Source of the DNA: Rostratula benghalensis
Lineage: Eukaryota > Chordata > Aves > Charadriiformes > Rostratulidae
NCBI GenBank assembly: GCA_013399305.1
Contig: VXAI01000020.1
Span: forward strand, 1,939,210-2,003,209
Direction of reading: 5' to 3'
DNA: 64,000 nucleotides
Shown here: in pieces, positions 1 to 13,605 of the stretch
Layout: the number at the start of each line of letters is the position of its first letter
Position numbering within the stretch: position 1 is the stretch's first letter
Made by a program: the position numbers and the translations under genes
The notes under the pieces: generated by a model
Databases searched by the model: none
Told to the model about the DNA's origin: nothing
What the model saw: the letters and a program-made list of their open reading frames with translations, nothing else

Positions 1-3000
1 ACAGAAGGTCCCCAAAACAGCTATATTGGTAGGGAGAAATTTAATACCCCTACCAGTATCCCTACAAGAGTTCCATGCTAAATCTTGGAGGCTGACTCAG
101 TTCCTACTCTAGTAGATAGAGACAGATGGAGGTTCTTCACCAAGGCCTATGTCTCTTTTTAAAATCCAACTGTTTTCCGGAAGTGTCTGGTTCCAAAGTT
201 AGGAGAGCTCAATCTCACCTGAAACAGCATCCCCTAGATTTTTTTCTCCCATCCTTCACTCTCTGCTGAACACCTACTTCTTCAGTTCAAGCCTGCCAAA
301 AGCAGGGAAGAGGCCACCTCATCATTCCAGCTCTCTATGTGAAGCACAGGCAGATGGAGCAGGAACCCTCAGTGCCACAATATACCACAATCTGGAACAG
401 GCTGCACTGTTGGTTAGGAAGGGCGTTTACTTTCTCTCACACATGAAGTTTACTGCTCTTCTTTACAATTACTTGAATCTGCCTGAGTCACTCTATGTAT
501 TTGCTCAAAATACACAGTGGATAAAGCATCTACTGTCTATATGTTGTTCAGCAAAATGTTAAGTTCAAGGCAACAGCAGAGAAGGCTGCTATGATAGGCT
601 TTGTTAACTTCACTGTCGTGAAGCCCACCAGAGGCCTTTCCCTTATACAAATGAATAAATGCATTGACTTTCCTAAACTTGCCACATTCACATTCATATC
701 TTCATGACTGCACTACATCTACATTTATCATCCCAAAACCTGCAGAATCCAAATCAAAACCATGTCTTCTACTATATGCTGCTCACCAAGCTTTGAATTA
801 AACAGAAGGTTGCAACCTTCCTGTTCAGCAAGGATAAACAAAGAGTGACCAAATGCTACATCTTCTGTGTGTCTCTGATTTTATTTTTAACCCTTGCAAT
901 ATTCAAAACTTGAACTTGTGTTCATGTGTGTTGAGCTCATGAATTTGCAGAATATGTTCCTTCCTCCCCAGCTGCAGAAGAGACAAAGCAAAACCACTGA
1001 AGGACAGGCTAAATCAGCCATTCCTCTTCATTTAGGATGTTGAAAAACCTTGCATTTTACTGCCTCAAACATAACTTTATGGCTCACTTTGGCAGAAGGA
1101 CTCCAAACTACCCATGTAGCCATCAGAACTTGTATTCAGCATAACCCCCAGGATATATAAACAAACTGTGAATAAACCACAGGAAATGAAGTTGCCTAGA
1201 AGAGAAAATTTAGGCATTGCAGAATACATAGAAAAAATTATTGAACTTGTGCCTTGTGACCAAGCATAGAAATTCTGCTATTGTCTTCCGAAATAATTTT
1301 AAAATTCTGTTATAACAAAGGAATGAATATCTATAATTCACTTATTGCTACATATGAGGTACACAAGCAGCCAACCCTGTTATCATCCTCCTACTCAAAA
1401 ACAGTACGTAAGTACATTCACTAGTACACTGACCATGCCAATCAGCTTACTTTTTAACTTTTAAACTTTGCATTAGGTTATTAAAATTCAAGATGAAAAT
1501 ATCACAAGTAATAAATACTTACATAAGCTATCTGAATATATACAAGTGATTTTAAGTAATGATACTGCTAATAAACCAGCATGAAATCTGTGTTCGTGAT
1601 CTTCTGTGTACAGGTCAACACATGTATTCTTTGATTTGTGTAGATGCTACAGTAAGAATAGATGAATACAGAAGAGATGAAAACTGGGGAGGTGGGGTGG
1701 GTGATAAGCAGAATTCTAGAAGTTATTGGAAAGCAGATGCAAGCATACTAGTAAATATCTCTTTTCCCCACAAACACCTTTTACAGCTGAGATTTAGATG
1801 AATTCCTAGTTGATGAACTACTGTCTTTGCACATCAGCAATAAGATGGTGGTACAGTAGAAATGTCAAACCAGACCTCTCTCAAATAGATCAATTTCACC
1901 CACTCATTAAATGCTTTTAATGCTCTCCTCACACCTCTGTATTTCCTATTTCCCTCTCAAAGCAAATTCACACTTTTTTTTTTTTTTTTCCAAATTGCAC
2001 TTTTGAATGGAAAGGAATTAAGAAAATTAAGAGCTACAATATTAAAAGGCAAAACATACAATGTAAACATTCATTTTCCACTAGAATATTTCGGAAAGGA
2101 TACAAAGCACATGCAAATCAAGGCATATTAACAAGCACCTTCGTGTAACATTGCTGTTCATGGAAGCCCCTTCGGTCCATGTGTTCTTGATCCCCATCTT
2201 TCTCCTCCCGCCCTCCTAAATGATGAAGTGAATACCGTATAATATAATTCACATGGGAGCCCAGAACACATGCTTTTCTCCTCTCCTCTCTCAATTTTAA
2301 GTTATATACACTTCTCAATCCATTTTTTCCTAGCTTTTCATTTCTGTGATTACAAACCTTCATCTTACAACTCTGTCATATTCTTCCCGCCAGCTCCCAT
2401 CCCCCACTCTCTCTTTTTTCCAAGTACCCCCAAAGGTATATAATAGAATGGTAGCACATAAAAAGTGGCTAAAAGAACTGTATTAGCACAATGAAAACCC
2501 CACATAAATGTTATGCAAATTTGTTATGAATCAAACCTGCGGTGCAAATTTACTACATTGCTGAACGATTATAAAATAGCTATTTGTCTTGTATACATTT
2601 TTAATGTATTCCAAACCATTTGTATTAAATTGTCTGTTTCTGTTAGTCAGATCATTCAAATTTTTAAGTGCAAAGTAAATATAAAGTGTTACATTTTTAA
2701 TAATATGTAGTCACACCACATACTTTTCTTGCTTTCTACCTTCACTGTGGTCCAGGAACACATAATAGCTGTTTTTTCCCTAGTTATCTAATCATTGTAC
2801 TAAATGTGAACCTGTTTGCTATTACTTCCCATTTTACAATCATCATTGCAAGCAGTACTTTCAGTGTTCTAGAAACAAATGTGAATCTTAGCAGTTAATG
2901 GTGTACAGCTCTTTAAATTTAATGTTTTGTATGTGCACACAAAAAGGAAAAAGGGAAAATGGGCTTTAATATTTTTGCTTAGTTGTATATAAAATTACAT

Positions 3001-5821
3001 GCATCTGCAACACAAACATACATGTATTAATTATATACCTACTACTTAAATTCTATTTTCTGCTCTGTTCCCGCATTTGGTGATTTTAAAGTGGGCAAGG
3101 TTAGTTCCATGGCCATTATTTTGCTTTTTATCCATAAAAATAAGACATGAGTGCATTCTACTTCTTATTGCTCACCATGCATTTCTTTTCTCAAATTAGA
3201 TAATTATGAAGGAATTATGAGTTGCGCTTCCTTACAACTCATACTGGCCTTGATAAATGCCAAACTGGCCAAATCTGAGAGAGGAGCTCTGCTCTTTCTT
3301 TTTTAAAAACAGGCTGAAGTTCTTTTTACTGTATTAAAAAAATTTAATTGCACAAGCAAGCTCTTCTGAAATAAGCTTCTGAAAATACATATAACTACTG
3401 AACCCCGCTGTTTCTCACCTTTTAAACACAAAACACTACAGTGGTGTTTTCATATGGTGATAAATGTTATCACCCACAGGGCTATTACAATATATAATCT
3501 ATGATAACATTGTCACAGAACACATGCATATTTTATAGGAAAAGAGAAAGGGGACAAGAGAGGAAGAAAGTATCATGGTTAAATGACACAAGTTTGGAGT
3601 TATTTTGGCCAAATGGTCATCCCAGGGAGATGCAAAATGCAGGAGTGTAGACTGTATGGTAAAAAGTAAGACAAAGAAAAGATCTGCAAGGAATCATTAG
3701 GATAAATGAACTATTATGCTGGCACAGGACTTATTAAAGGGTCTAACGCCATAACACACCAACAGATTTGTTCCCATCAGTATTCATCACAAAGTGGATT
3801 GGCTAGATATCTAAGTGAAGAAATGAGCAGAACTGAGAAGAGGTGTACCAAGCAGGGTAAATCAAGAAAAGCTGAAAGGATCTAATTCATGAAGGCTGTA
3901 AAGGGAAGACTGTAACTGGGGATGAGGCAGTTCAAATACATACATGGTTGCAACAGAGACAAAATTAGGAATTTTATGAGTGGATAAAAATGAAGATATC
4001 TAATTTTTTTTTGCAGCAGGGAAGTCTCAGGTCAGATGAGGTCTAAATTTCAGGATAACTAAACACAGGAGCTAGTTTCCTTAGCAAGTTCAGGGGCCTC
4101 ATCCCTGGAAATGTCCAAAGGCAAGCCAAAAAACAGCGAGCAGGGTTTGTCTACTTATGCACAATCCAGCCTCATGGCAGGAGCTTGGACTAGATAAATT
4201 CTTCTGGATCTTCCAGTCCTATTGTTCTTTCATTTCAGTCCTGACCTACTTCTTTCAGCTAATCTACCTGTGAAACTGTCAGGCAAACAGACATCAAAAA
4301 TGATATTTTAGTAGGGTGAAAAAATTAAGCACAAAAGAACAGAAAAAGAAAAGGCATATGCATTGCACACATAGTATATAACTAAGAGTTCTGAAGGAAC
4401 TTAGGTATAGAGCAGTTAAGATACCTTGAAAATATATATGATTTCAACAACAATAAAAACATACCACCTCATCAACAAGCCTGGGAAATGCAAGCGTGTG
4501 AGCATTACTTTCTATGAGGAAAGGTGTTTGAACTGAGAAACATAAGCAGTCATAGGGTGGTAGGTCACTGAAGAAAAGGAGATAAAGGTCACTTTGAAAA
4601 TTCCTGTTTGATATGCTCTTGTCCCTTAAGACCTGAAGAGAGCACAACTCATTTAACAGAGACATGAACATATGCGATTGCATAATGAATATTATTATTT
4701 AGCTTGGAAAAGACTCAAACAGGTGACTAAGAGAAGAAAAAGTATCTCCCCTTAGCAATCTCCTGAGCCACCCAGTCAACCATGAAAGAGTTCTTCTAGC
4801 AGGTTTAAGAGTAGCAAACTGTTAGGTTTTATTAATTTGAGTATGCTGGCTAATTATTCTTTTTTTTTTTTTTTTTTTAAATAGCACTGGAAAGGTAAAA
4901 CTGACAGTAGGTCTCAGCAAGACAGAGAAAAAAATACTATGTTGGATATGGGGAAAAAGAAACTCAGCTGACCTCACTCTCTCTGAATGCCACCTTCAGC
5001 ACACATGGAAAATAAGAGGGAGTAAACCCATCTACAGTGCTCTGTACAGCACTAGTCATCACGTGGGCATTTCATGCCTTTCCAGTATTTTTTTAAAAAT
5101 TTCAGTAAAACTACTATTGAAAGACTGAAAATGTAACAGTGTTGTCTGTCAGGTTATGCAGTGCCATAAGGCAGAGAACTACTTGACCTAGAGCCTGCTC
5201 TCTCAACTCTGACTGAGAAGATTCCATATGAGAAACCTGGTCCTCATTTTGGTTCTCAGTCATAAGAGCGAAGAGGACATTCTTTAGGATACTCTTTGGC
5301 AAACAGTTCAAGACATCGCTTGTGTTTACGCTCAGATAGCAGCTTGCCGAGTTTGGGGAGAGAGCAGCTGCGGCACAAAGAAGCAGCTGATGAAGACACT
5401 GTACCCTACATCCTACATTGTATGTCTACAAACTTGACTACAAAGCTCAATTTGGACTTCAGAGATCAATCTTATCTCTTTCATCAGCCTCGGTTGAGTC
5501 CTGAGGTTATCTCAACTCTCTGAATATGCTCTGTCGCTCAACACACTTTACTATCTCCTAGATTACATAGCAGAGACAAAAAATCCCAGAACATTCTTCT
5601 GTACTCAGTGATCTCCAAGAATTTATATTATGAACCTCATATTAAGGTGCTTATAATTCAGTTGCTCAATTCCCAAGGAGCTAAACCTTGATTTAGTCAC
5701 TTCTTAGCATGTCAGAAGTATAGCTCGCTCTTCCCTTACTGCTCTTATTGCATAAATATATTTCAGTACTTATCTGCACTAAGCACAAGATGGAAATTCC
5801 AATGCAAACCCATGTTCATGA
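1..5821. other. Intronic sequence, nothing specific recognised
   Basis: AT-rich non-coding sequence. Short frames below about 85 codons are scattered on both strands with no family resemblance. Two poly-T runs (1974, 4860) are the only simple repeats of note. Confidence 0.7.
4860..4878. repeat. Poly-T run
   Basis: A run of 19 T. A similar 16-T run lies at 1974-1989. No adjoining retroposon is recognised for either. Confidence 0.85.
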
Positions 5822-6135
5822 AAGTAATAGCAATAATAAAACCTAGCTTCTATGTACCATACATAGGTTAATAACATTTAGTGTGTATTTTCCTCAGCAT
5901 ATTCCAAGAGCTTTTTTACAAAGAGGACAGTATCATTAACCCCATTTTACAAATGAGGAAGCTGAGGCACAGAGCTGTGATTTACCCAACAAGTAAACTG
6001 CCAAACGCCACATTCCATCACTTTAGCTACAAGAGGCCTCATCACAGATACTTCTCCTCTTGCACGTGCTGTTTGAGAGCAAGGTAAAGGCATCCCTGAG
6101 ATAAAAGAATAGACCCCAGGTCTCTCAGCCATAGG
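5822..6135 (+). mobile_element. Ancient MIR/L3-type retroposon tail
   Basis: The block around 5940-5985 (CCCATTTTACAAATGAGG followed by AAGCTGAGGCACAGAG) is the hallmark conserved segment of old amniote MIR and L2/L3-type elements. Upstream, AGCTTTTTTACAAAGAGGAC and CAGTATCATTAA fit the region before it. Downstream, GAATAGACCCCAGGTCTC at about 6107-6124 fits the 'GAATAGAACCCAGGTCTCC' end, with a diverged middle. Whether it is a SINE or a LINE 3' end cannot be decided by eye. Confidence 0.72.
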
Positions 6136-7000
6136 GGTGTGTCACTTCTCTTTTGCACAGTGCATAGGAACACTGTCCATGTCTGGAGATCTCAATAGTG
6201 CCAGAAGATGAGCTAATCAAGGACCCTCACAGTGCATCTATGGTACCCACTGCAGGAGGACAGAGATGGACCTCAATCCAGCCCTGGCCCAAGATGGTAT
6301 GGCCATATTGAGCAGTGCTGTTAGTTAAATTTCTGGAAGCAGTGTATCTCTGTTGGTAGGGCCTGCCCAAAGCTAATAAAAACCTTGCCTATCATTAGCT
6401 TGGCCCTGTGCCACCCTGACATGACTAGATTGCTTTGGGGTCTAGGGGCAGCCAGTTCTGCCACTACATGCTGCTCCTTGTACAAGTGAGGCATGCCCTG
6501 GGAGACCCCCAGAAAGGCATCTGAGCAAAGGTCATAAAATGTTGCATTGAGTTTCATAATCAGAGCACATATCTGAAACATACACTGTCTGGTCTGACTC
6601 CCATTTGCAGCTGAGGATGTCAGGCATACCAACAGACCCTAGAAGGGTTCAGCCTGGTCCAGTAAGCATGTAAGAAAGGAATGGAATAAAAATAGCATGG
6701 TCATAACACAGAACATTATTATAATTTCCTTTTAAATGCCTGATCAAGGAGGTGACCAGTCCAGTTAGGTTCCATTAGAAGACACAAAGCTAAGTCTGAA
6801 AAGACCATGAGCACCTGAAAATGTGTTTGAAAGCCATGAACTCATGAAGAATCCAGCAGACTCTTCAGATACTGAGACCATCCTAAAAGTCAATGAGCAA
6901 TAGCACATAATTTTGGTCATAGCATTTGTTAACAAAGTTGGAAGAGCGGTGTTAGTCTCTTCCTTTCCAGAAAAAAAAATTGAAAACCTGAGAATGTTTT

Positions 7001-7050
7001 CAATTAATTATTAATTAACAACAATTATTAATAACAATTAATCAACAACT
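7001..7050. repeat. ATTAA/ACAATTA low-complexity run
   Basis: CAATTAATTATTAATTAACA and then ACAATTATTAATAACAATTA form a low-complexity AT run with several self-complementary pieces. No function is visible. Confidence 0.7.
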
Positions 7051-8734
7051 GATGACCAGTTATTGTTTTATTAACACTGCTTAGTGACCATTTCCACAGT
7101 CATCAAAGTTACAAGGCCATCCATAACCTGCTGCTTTAAAACATGCACAGTTTGCTGGAAAAATCTATTCATCCATCCAAGCTCCAGAAGGTCCTTGCAC
7201 AGACAAAATATGCACTGAGGTTAAGACAGACACTATCAGTACTCAAACCTCTGGGTCACAGTTATTACAATAGCCATTAGGATTTAAAAGCAGCTTGGTC
7301 CAAGTGCCTTTTGCACACATACGAATTTGTGACCAGTGTACCCATAAACATCCACCCATTTGGCATAGCCTTATGCCTTCAATGCTGCCACTGAGAAAGC
7401 AATCACAGATACCTCTTCTGTTTTATGGCCTCAACAGGAAATTGTGGTTTCACTACATTCAGGATTTCCTTTACTCTTTTGGACTGTAAGAATTGCATTT
7501 GACTTCATTTGTGCATAATGTGAATATAAAATGAGACACTTTATGTGCACATATACACATTCACGGTGTGCATATATAAAGTGAAACACTTTCCAGTGTA
7601 AGTCTGTCTAGTTAGCAAATAAAGGATCCAGAAAATTTCCCAGTTAAGATCATTATCAAATACCAGATTCAACCACATGAAAACTTCACCTAGCTAAGAG
7701 GGGAAAATCAAATCTATTGTAATCTTTGATTAGCGGGACAGGAGTCATAAGCATAGCAACTATTTTGGTGTCTCTGGTAATTGAAGTGAGCAAGCTGAGT
7801 TAAGCTTAGTAAATTAATTTCATTTGTGATTATGTAGCTATGTCAGTCTCTCAGCACAGATATCAAAAGAGAAAGAAGGGTAAAACAAATCCCCCTAACC
7901 CATAGAACAATAATTTTGGATAATGCAGACTTGAAAAAAGGGATTTGCATTGAATAAAAATAAATGGTGGTAACAACCAAAGATACAATAAATTACACAG
8001 ACAATGACATATTTAACTAGGACTCACAAATACCTCTAACTATAACATTTTTTTCCCAAAAAACCTGACAGATTTTAACTATTTGGACTAGAATTTTCAG
8101 TACTAGGAATCTGTCTCAGGGTACACTTGGTTTTTTTGGAAAGTTCAGTTAAAGTCAGCTGAAGAGTCTCTAAGACAGAAGACTGGAAAAACATGTCATC
8201 TTTTTCATGAAAAAAAATATATAATGGTCTGAAGACATTTAACAGAAGTTGTGGAAACTGCGCCCTTACAGAAAGGACTTAAAATTTGGCAGTACAGTCA
8301 GGCTGATATCAGCCATATGCCTTCTACTGTTCTTAAGAAAAACAGTGCTGGTTTGACTAAATTAATACACACAGACATGAAAAAGCACTGTTTGCACACT
8401 CAGTACAGATTTGTTAGCTTTTGGTAGCTAAACTGCTATGGATTTCTCTGTAAACGTGACACAGACCTGAACAAGACTTTCCTTACCACTCTTCCTTTCA
8501 GGGACAGCTGTGATGCTGGACAGATAACTGAACCTGGGCAGAAAATCTCTTATTTGTCTGACAGTTCCCACTGCTGGCACACAGGGAGGACAGAGGACAA
8601 GAAGGAAGGAAACTGCCTCACCGTAAAGCAAAAATAGGTGGTCTGAGATGTCATGAGCATATGAAGTGTTAATGAAGGATACATTTTTAAAAAACCCCAG
8701 ACCCTTACTCTGGGCAGCATGTCTTTAATAAAGG

Positions 8735-8830
8735 TGACTCATTTCTCTATGGGTAAAGTGGGAATTACAATGGCACCTCACTTCATCGGATGAAGCATAT
8801 TTGCAGATCACTCAACTACTGTCATGATGC
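8735..8830 (-). mobile_element. Possible ancient L3/MIR-type tail, reverse orientation
   Basis: The plus strand reads CTCATTTCTCTATGGGTAAA then GTGGGAATTACAATGGCACC and GCAGATCACTCA. This resembles the reverse complement of the L3/MIR tail ('...TTTCCCCATCTGTAAAATGGGGATAAT...TTTGAGATC'). The match is partial and made by eye. Confidence 0.42.
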
Positions 8831-11800
8831 GTGCAACAGAAAAACCTAGGAAGAAATGAATTAATCTGACTTAAGTGCCAGGCATCAGTTGCAAGGAATA
8901 AGTATGGCATAGGGTCACATACTGAATATGGAAAATAAAATATAAGCTGCTTATTTGGTGGCACTTTTCATCCTGTCCAATGAAAGTACTGGAAGTCCCA
9001 CAGGGAGAGGAGAAACTCAACACACACTAACACACAGCCAAATAACTGAGAAAGGTACCACACCACAACACATACATGTACATTAAAGCTAAGTGTCACA
9101 AGTGCTCTTTTGATTTAGCCTTTTCATTACATAAACACAAAACGAAATTGTTGTAATGTATTGTATGTTTGCAGTGGTAGAATGGTTTGGACTAGCCTTG
9201 GCAAACAAATGGCTTTTTATTTTTCTTGAGACTACAGAAAAAATTCTTCAGGCTTTCCACCAAGGTAATTTCAATGCAAAGTAGGACGTGGTACAATGGA
9301 CAGATGGGAGGGTTATCTGCTCAACATATTTGTAGCATTTTAAAATCTATTGTGGAACTTACAGTTCATCCTCAAGACTCCTTCTTTTGTGATGCTTATT
9401 TAACATTTAAGTCTGGCATAGACCATAATTATATAAGTACATTAGTATTATTGCTGATAACCAAGTCTCTATATAATAAGACAAGGAATAAAGGGGAATA
9501 CAGAGCAGGACACAGCCAAAGAGAGAGAACAGTGCAATGGATTCTACCTGAAAGTAAACTAAATCTTTTTCCAGTAGAATACTATCCAAGAAAAAGCCTT
9601 GCAATACTGAAGTCATTGAAGAACTGAAAAATTCACAATGACATATACAGTGAAGTACATATTTTGCAAAACCACCATACCCTACAGTGATAAAATCAGT
9701 ACAAACAGGATGGGCATTAGAATTATTCCTTCTGACCTTTCAGTGAAATTTTTGGAAAGCGCACTTTTCATATTTCCTTACATACATACATTATTTAAAA
9801 GATTACAGGAATACATACTTATAAAGATATTATTTACCTTTTTTCTCCCTCTGGCCTAAGAGGTATTCTGCAATCAGGGCAACCACAAAAGTACTGCACT
9901 AAATTTCATCCTCTTAAATTAATGAGACAACCAGCACAGGCAGATTAAAACTTATGACCAGGCAGAAGGAGACAAGACAACCTCAGTAAATATTCAAGCA
10001 TTTTAGCAACTGTTTCTTCACTGCTAATGCATACATGCCATTGCACATGTGTACAAAAACACACACACAAATGTAGCTGTGGTTTCTTTGAACTATTGCA
10101 CATATTTCCCAGCTTCACATATTCTTATTACTAATTCTGACCGTAACCATACCTTTTTTAAAAAGAAATCACTCCAAAAGAAAGAAAAGGAAAAAAAAAA
10201 AAAAAAGCCAGGTTTGATGCTAGTCAGCTTGTGTTGCTGCCTGCAAGGACAAAGGGTCACAGCAATGTGTGAGGATCACAGGGTTGGGCAACTGAAGATC
10301 ATCCATGTCATGGAGCTGGGAAGCAAAGCCTCTATGAGCCCTCCTTCTGCCACTCTGCCCTTCTCTTTGACATGCACCGCAAATAAGGGGTGATCTATGA
10401 TGGCAGAGGGAATAGAATGAAAGAAAGGCAAAGAATTGACAGCATCTGCTAAAGGATGGCCAGAGAAACTGCTGCTGAATGGTGCAAAGGCTGGTATTCA
10501 GCCATAGGCTTCCAGTGGAAGAAAGTCCTTCTGAAGCGATAAAATAAAGCAGAAGAACATGTTTGGAATAGGGTGAATTTCCTGTTCAGTATCATGTCTG
10601 CATGTGTAGAGTACATTTTAATCTTTGTGATGCTCAAGAACAACACTATACACTTAATTACACTGGAATCAACAGCTCTCCACCCATGTCAATCACTTCA
10701 TCCAACATGCACACACACTCACATGAACACTCTCTTCCTCTGCTCCGCAGACAAGAAAAAAAATACTAATTTAAAGCATATCAAAACACATTTTTATAAT
10801 GTATAAAGATAATACCCAATGGACTCCTGAGAGATACATGAAATTAATCCCAGTTGTGAAGGTCTTGATATTAGCTCTTCACTCTTGGGATGAATTTAAA
10901 ATCCCACAAAAGCCCATGATTTATTTCCTTCCTACACAACAGCAACAAACACTCAAATAATTTTTAAGTAATGTAAAATATCACTTTAAAACCATTCATA
11001 CACATCTGAGAGAGAAAGAGACAGGGAGAGAGAAGGGAAGGGAAGAATTAGTTGTTTTGAGAGGTGAGTACTTAAGGGTCCATTCCAACTGCCTAATTCC
11101 CATAAATGTTATGTTTATGAATTGAACAAACAGGGTGAAGAATCCTTGGCACAAAAGCTGCCTTTCATCTGCTTTCTATGTTTTAATATACAGCTCCTCT
11201 TCTAATGGCTAGTTAAAGGTTTTTATAAAGTAATGCTGTTCTAGTTCAAATTCGTACATCAAGTAGATGTGATTATCAAGGTGGATTTCTGGTTACAGGG
11301 TTTTAACTCACCACTCACGTACAACATTTCAGTGATGAAGTTTGCAAAATACCTAAAACTTAAAGTTACTACATCAGGTGGAAGGAGAGAGCTCTGTCAA
11401 AATCTAACTAACTTTCCCGCATTTTCAGAAACATCTGCGCTTAAAGGCAATTGGCATGATACCTCTTTAAATGGTTTGTACTGGTTAAGGAGTGAAATCA
11501 TTATACCAGGAACAGTCTCTGGAAAGCTATTTAATTGGTGGATTCAGGATGTCATCCCAAAAACTTCTGGGCTATGCAAGACCACACCTTATAATTTCTA
11601 CTTGTGCAGCTCTGTGACATTCATTCACTGGTACTGCTTGGGAGTGCGAGTTGCCCACTCTGTATGATATCACAAGAGATTGTCACAGCAGTAAATGACA
11701 TAAAAAAGGATAAAAAAAGAAAAAAAACCCTATATACTAGGCAAGCACAGTAAATAAGAGCTTAGGTTTCAGAGAAAATATATGCATTATTTCATTTTTA

Positions 11801-12210
11801 TCATGTGTTATAATTAAAATTAATGGTAAAATCTTGTTACAACATGGAATGGAGCTATGAAAATCCTTCTTGTCACTAACTCCTTTTCATTTATTTTGAA
11901 AATTGTAAAAAAGGAAAATACACTTCTTAACTCTGCAGTTTAAAAAATAATTGTCTTTAGGTCAATAAGTAATGTACAACTACAAGTACAACAGCACTAT
12001 GACAAAAATAAAACACCATAAGCAATGTAAATTTGTGCTAAAATGAATATAAGAAGCACCCTTAAAAACACAAATAAGTAATTCAAGGGGTTTTTTTATT
12101 GTGAGCTTTCTGCAGGGTGATTAAAAGTTTCAGCTCCTCATCAAAATCCATATTTTTGCATTTATGTTTTTAAGTCATTGTTGAATGCTAAGATAAGAGG
12201 TTAATTTTTT

Positions 12211-12229
12211 AAACAAACAAACAAACAAA
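12211..12229. repeat. (AAAC)n microsatellite
   Basis: AAACAAACAAACAAACAAA is a short tetranucleotide run followed by AAACCCC. Confidence 0.85.
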
Positions 12230-13120
12230 AAACCCCAAAGATAAGGCAAATTATTTAACTAAAAAGCCACAGAAACTTAAACATCCACAATAATTTTCTT
12301 TTGAACCAGGAGCCTATTCCTGCCATCAGTTCACAGGGATTGCATAGCTATGTCTCATCCCTGTTAACATGGATAACTGTGCAAGGTACACCTAAAGTGC
12401 ACTAACAGGAGAGGAAAAAACCCTTCCATTTGTTTTACTGACCCACAAAACCCAGCCACAGTTGCAGTGAAACTGTACAATATCTTGCAATTTCATCCCT
12501 TCATTAGGAGCCCAGCACATGGCAGAAGTCCAGGCCCTAGCTCAGGCTGTTTATCTTCCAATACTTTCAAGTCACTTACTAGCCAAAAAAGAAATTACAA
12601 TGTGATTTAAAGGGAAATCAGTCAGCTTGCAGGCCCATTCCTTGTCTGCCTCCTCCCTCTCCTTCTTTTTTTATTAAAATGCTTGTAAACGTACCATAAG
12701 TCTGATCTGTTCATCCCTGCAAACAGCTGTCCCACTGTGCTGCATGAAAAACATTTGTAAAAATTATTGGTTTAGGTTTAACTATATCCTTTCTTTTTAG
12801 ATCCCCCTCAAAAATCCCAGCATAGTTTCACAAACAGTTTTCTGTCTTTAAAAACATCTACTTTCTGTGTCATGTGTTGGTAAAGAACTTGTGTTGGCTT
12901 AAGAATTTCATAGATAGCATTGAGTGCTAAATTTCAGTTCCTCAGACCCACCTCTCCACAGGTACTTCCCACCATCAAACAGCTTCTGCTGCAAGATGTC
13001 CAGATGCAATGGTCAAAGTCAAAAGAGATTCCCCTCAAATGACCTGCCACTGACCAAGCCCAGGATCTGAAGTCTCTGGTCCTTCACTTACAAACCCCTT
13101 TTGCCTTTTGGTGATTTAGT

Positions 13121-13200
13121 GGGAGGAGGCACAGAACATCACCCAGCTGACAGAAGCTGTGTATCGAACCGACAGCTCCTTGAGTAAGAGATCCCACTGC
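13121..13200 (+). mobile_element. Possible short L3/MIR-type fragment
   Basis: GAGGCACAGAACATCACCCA, then GAAGCTGTGTATCGAACC and CAGCTCCTTGAG follow the order of the old amniote tail 'GAGGCACAGAG..GTGACTTGCCCA...GGGAATAGAACCCAG..CTCCTGA'. The fragment is short and diverged, so the call is tentative. Confidence 0.33.
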
Positions 13201-13585
13201 ACACCCGCATGGAAAAGCCTGATATTATTTTAATTCACCAACATAGAGAACTTTTCAAAAAATGGATTGAGATGCTCTTTTTTTTCGTAAAAAATCAAGA
13301 ATATAATAGCGCTTCCAAAGCATTTTGAACAGTGAGTGTGAAATACAGTGACTTAGTTTTCAAACATAAAGAAGACTTTAAGTGTATTTGACAATTCCCA
13401 ATTAGAAAGGTTTGGAATTTGTTCAGGAACGAATGAATTAGCTGCTGCTTCAATCGAAGTTAGCAAAGTCTCACACAAAGCAGAGCTGGGGAAAATTTTT
13501 TAAGAATGTCTTGACCTTGTTATCAAAGTACGTGATACTACAACCTAATACAAAGTCTTCCACAAGATGGTGAGGGTGCAAGATG

Positions 13586-13605
13586 TCACACACACACCCC
13601 CCCCC
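13586..13605. repeat. Short (CA)n followed by a C run
   Basis: TCACACACACACACCCCCCC is a short dinucleotide microsatellite that runs into poly-C. Confidence 0.85.
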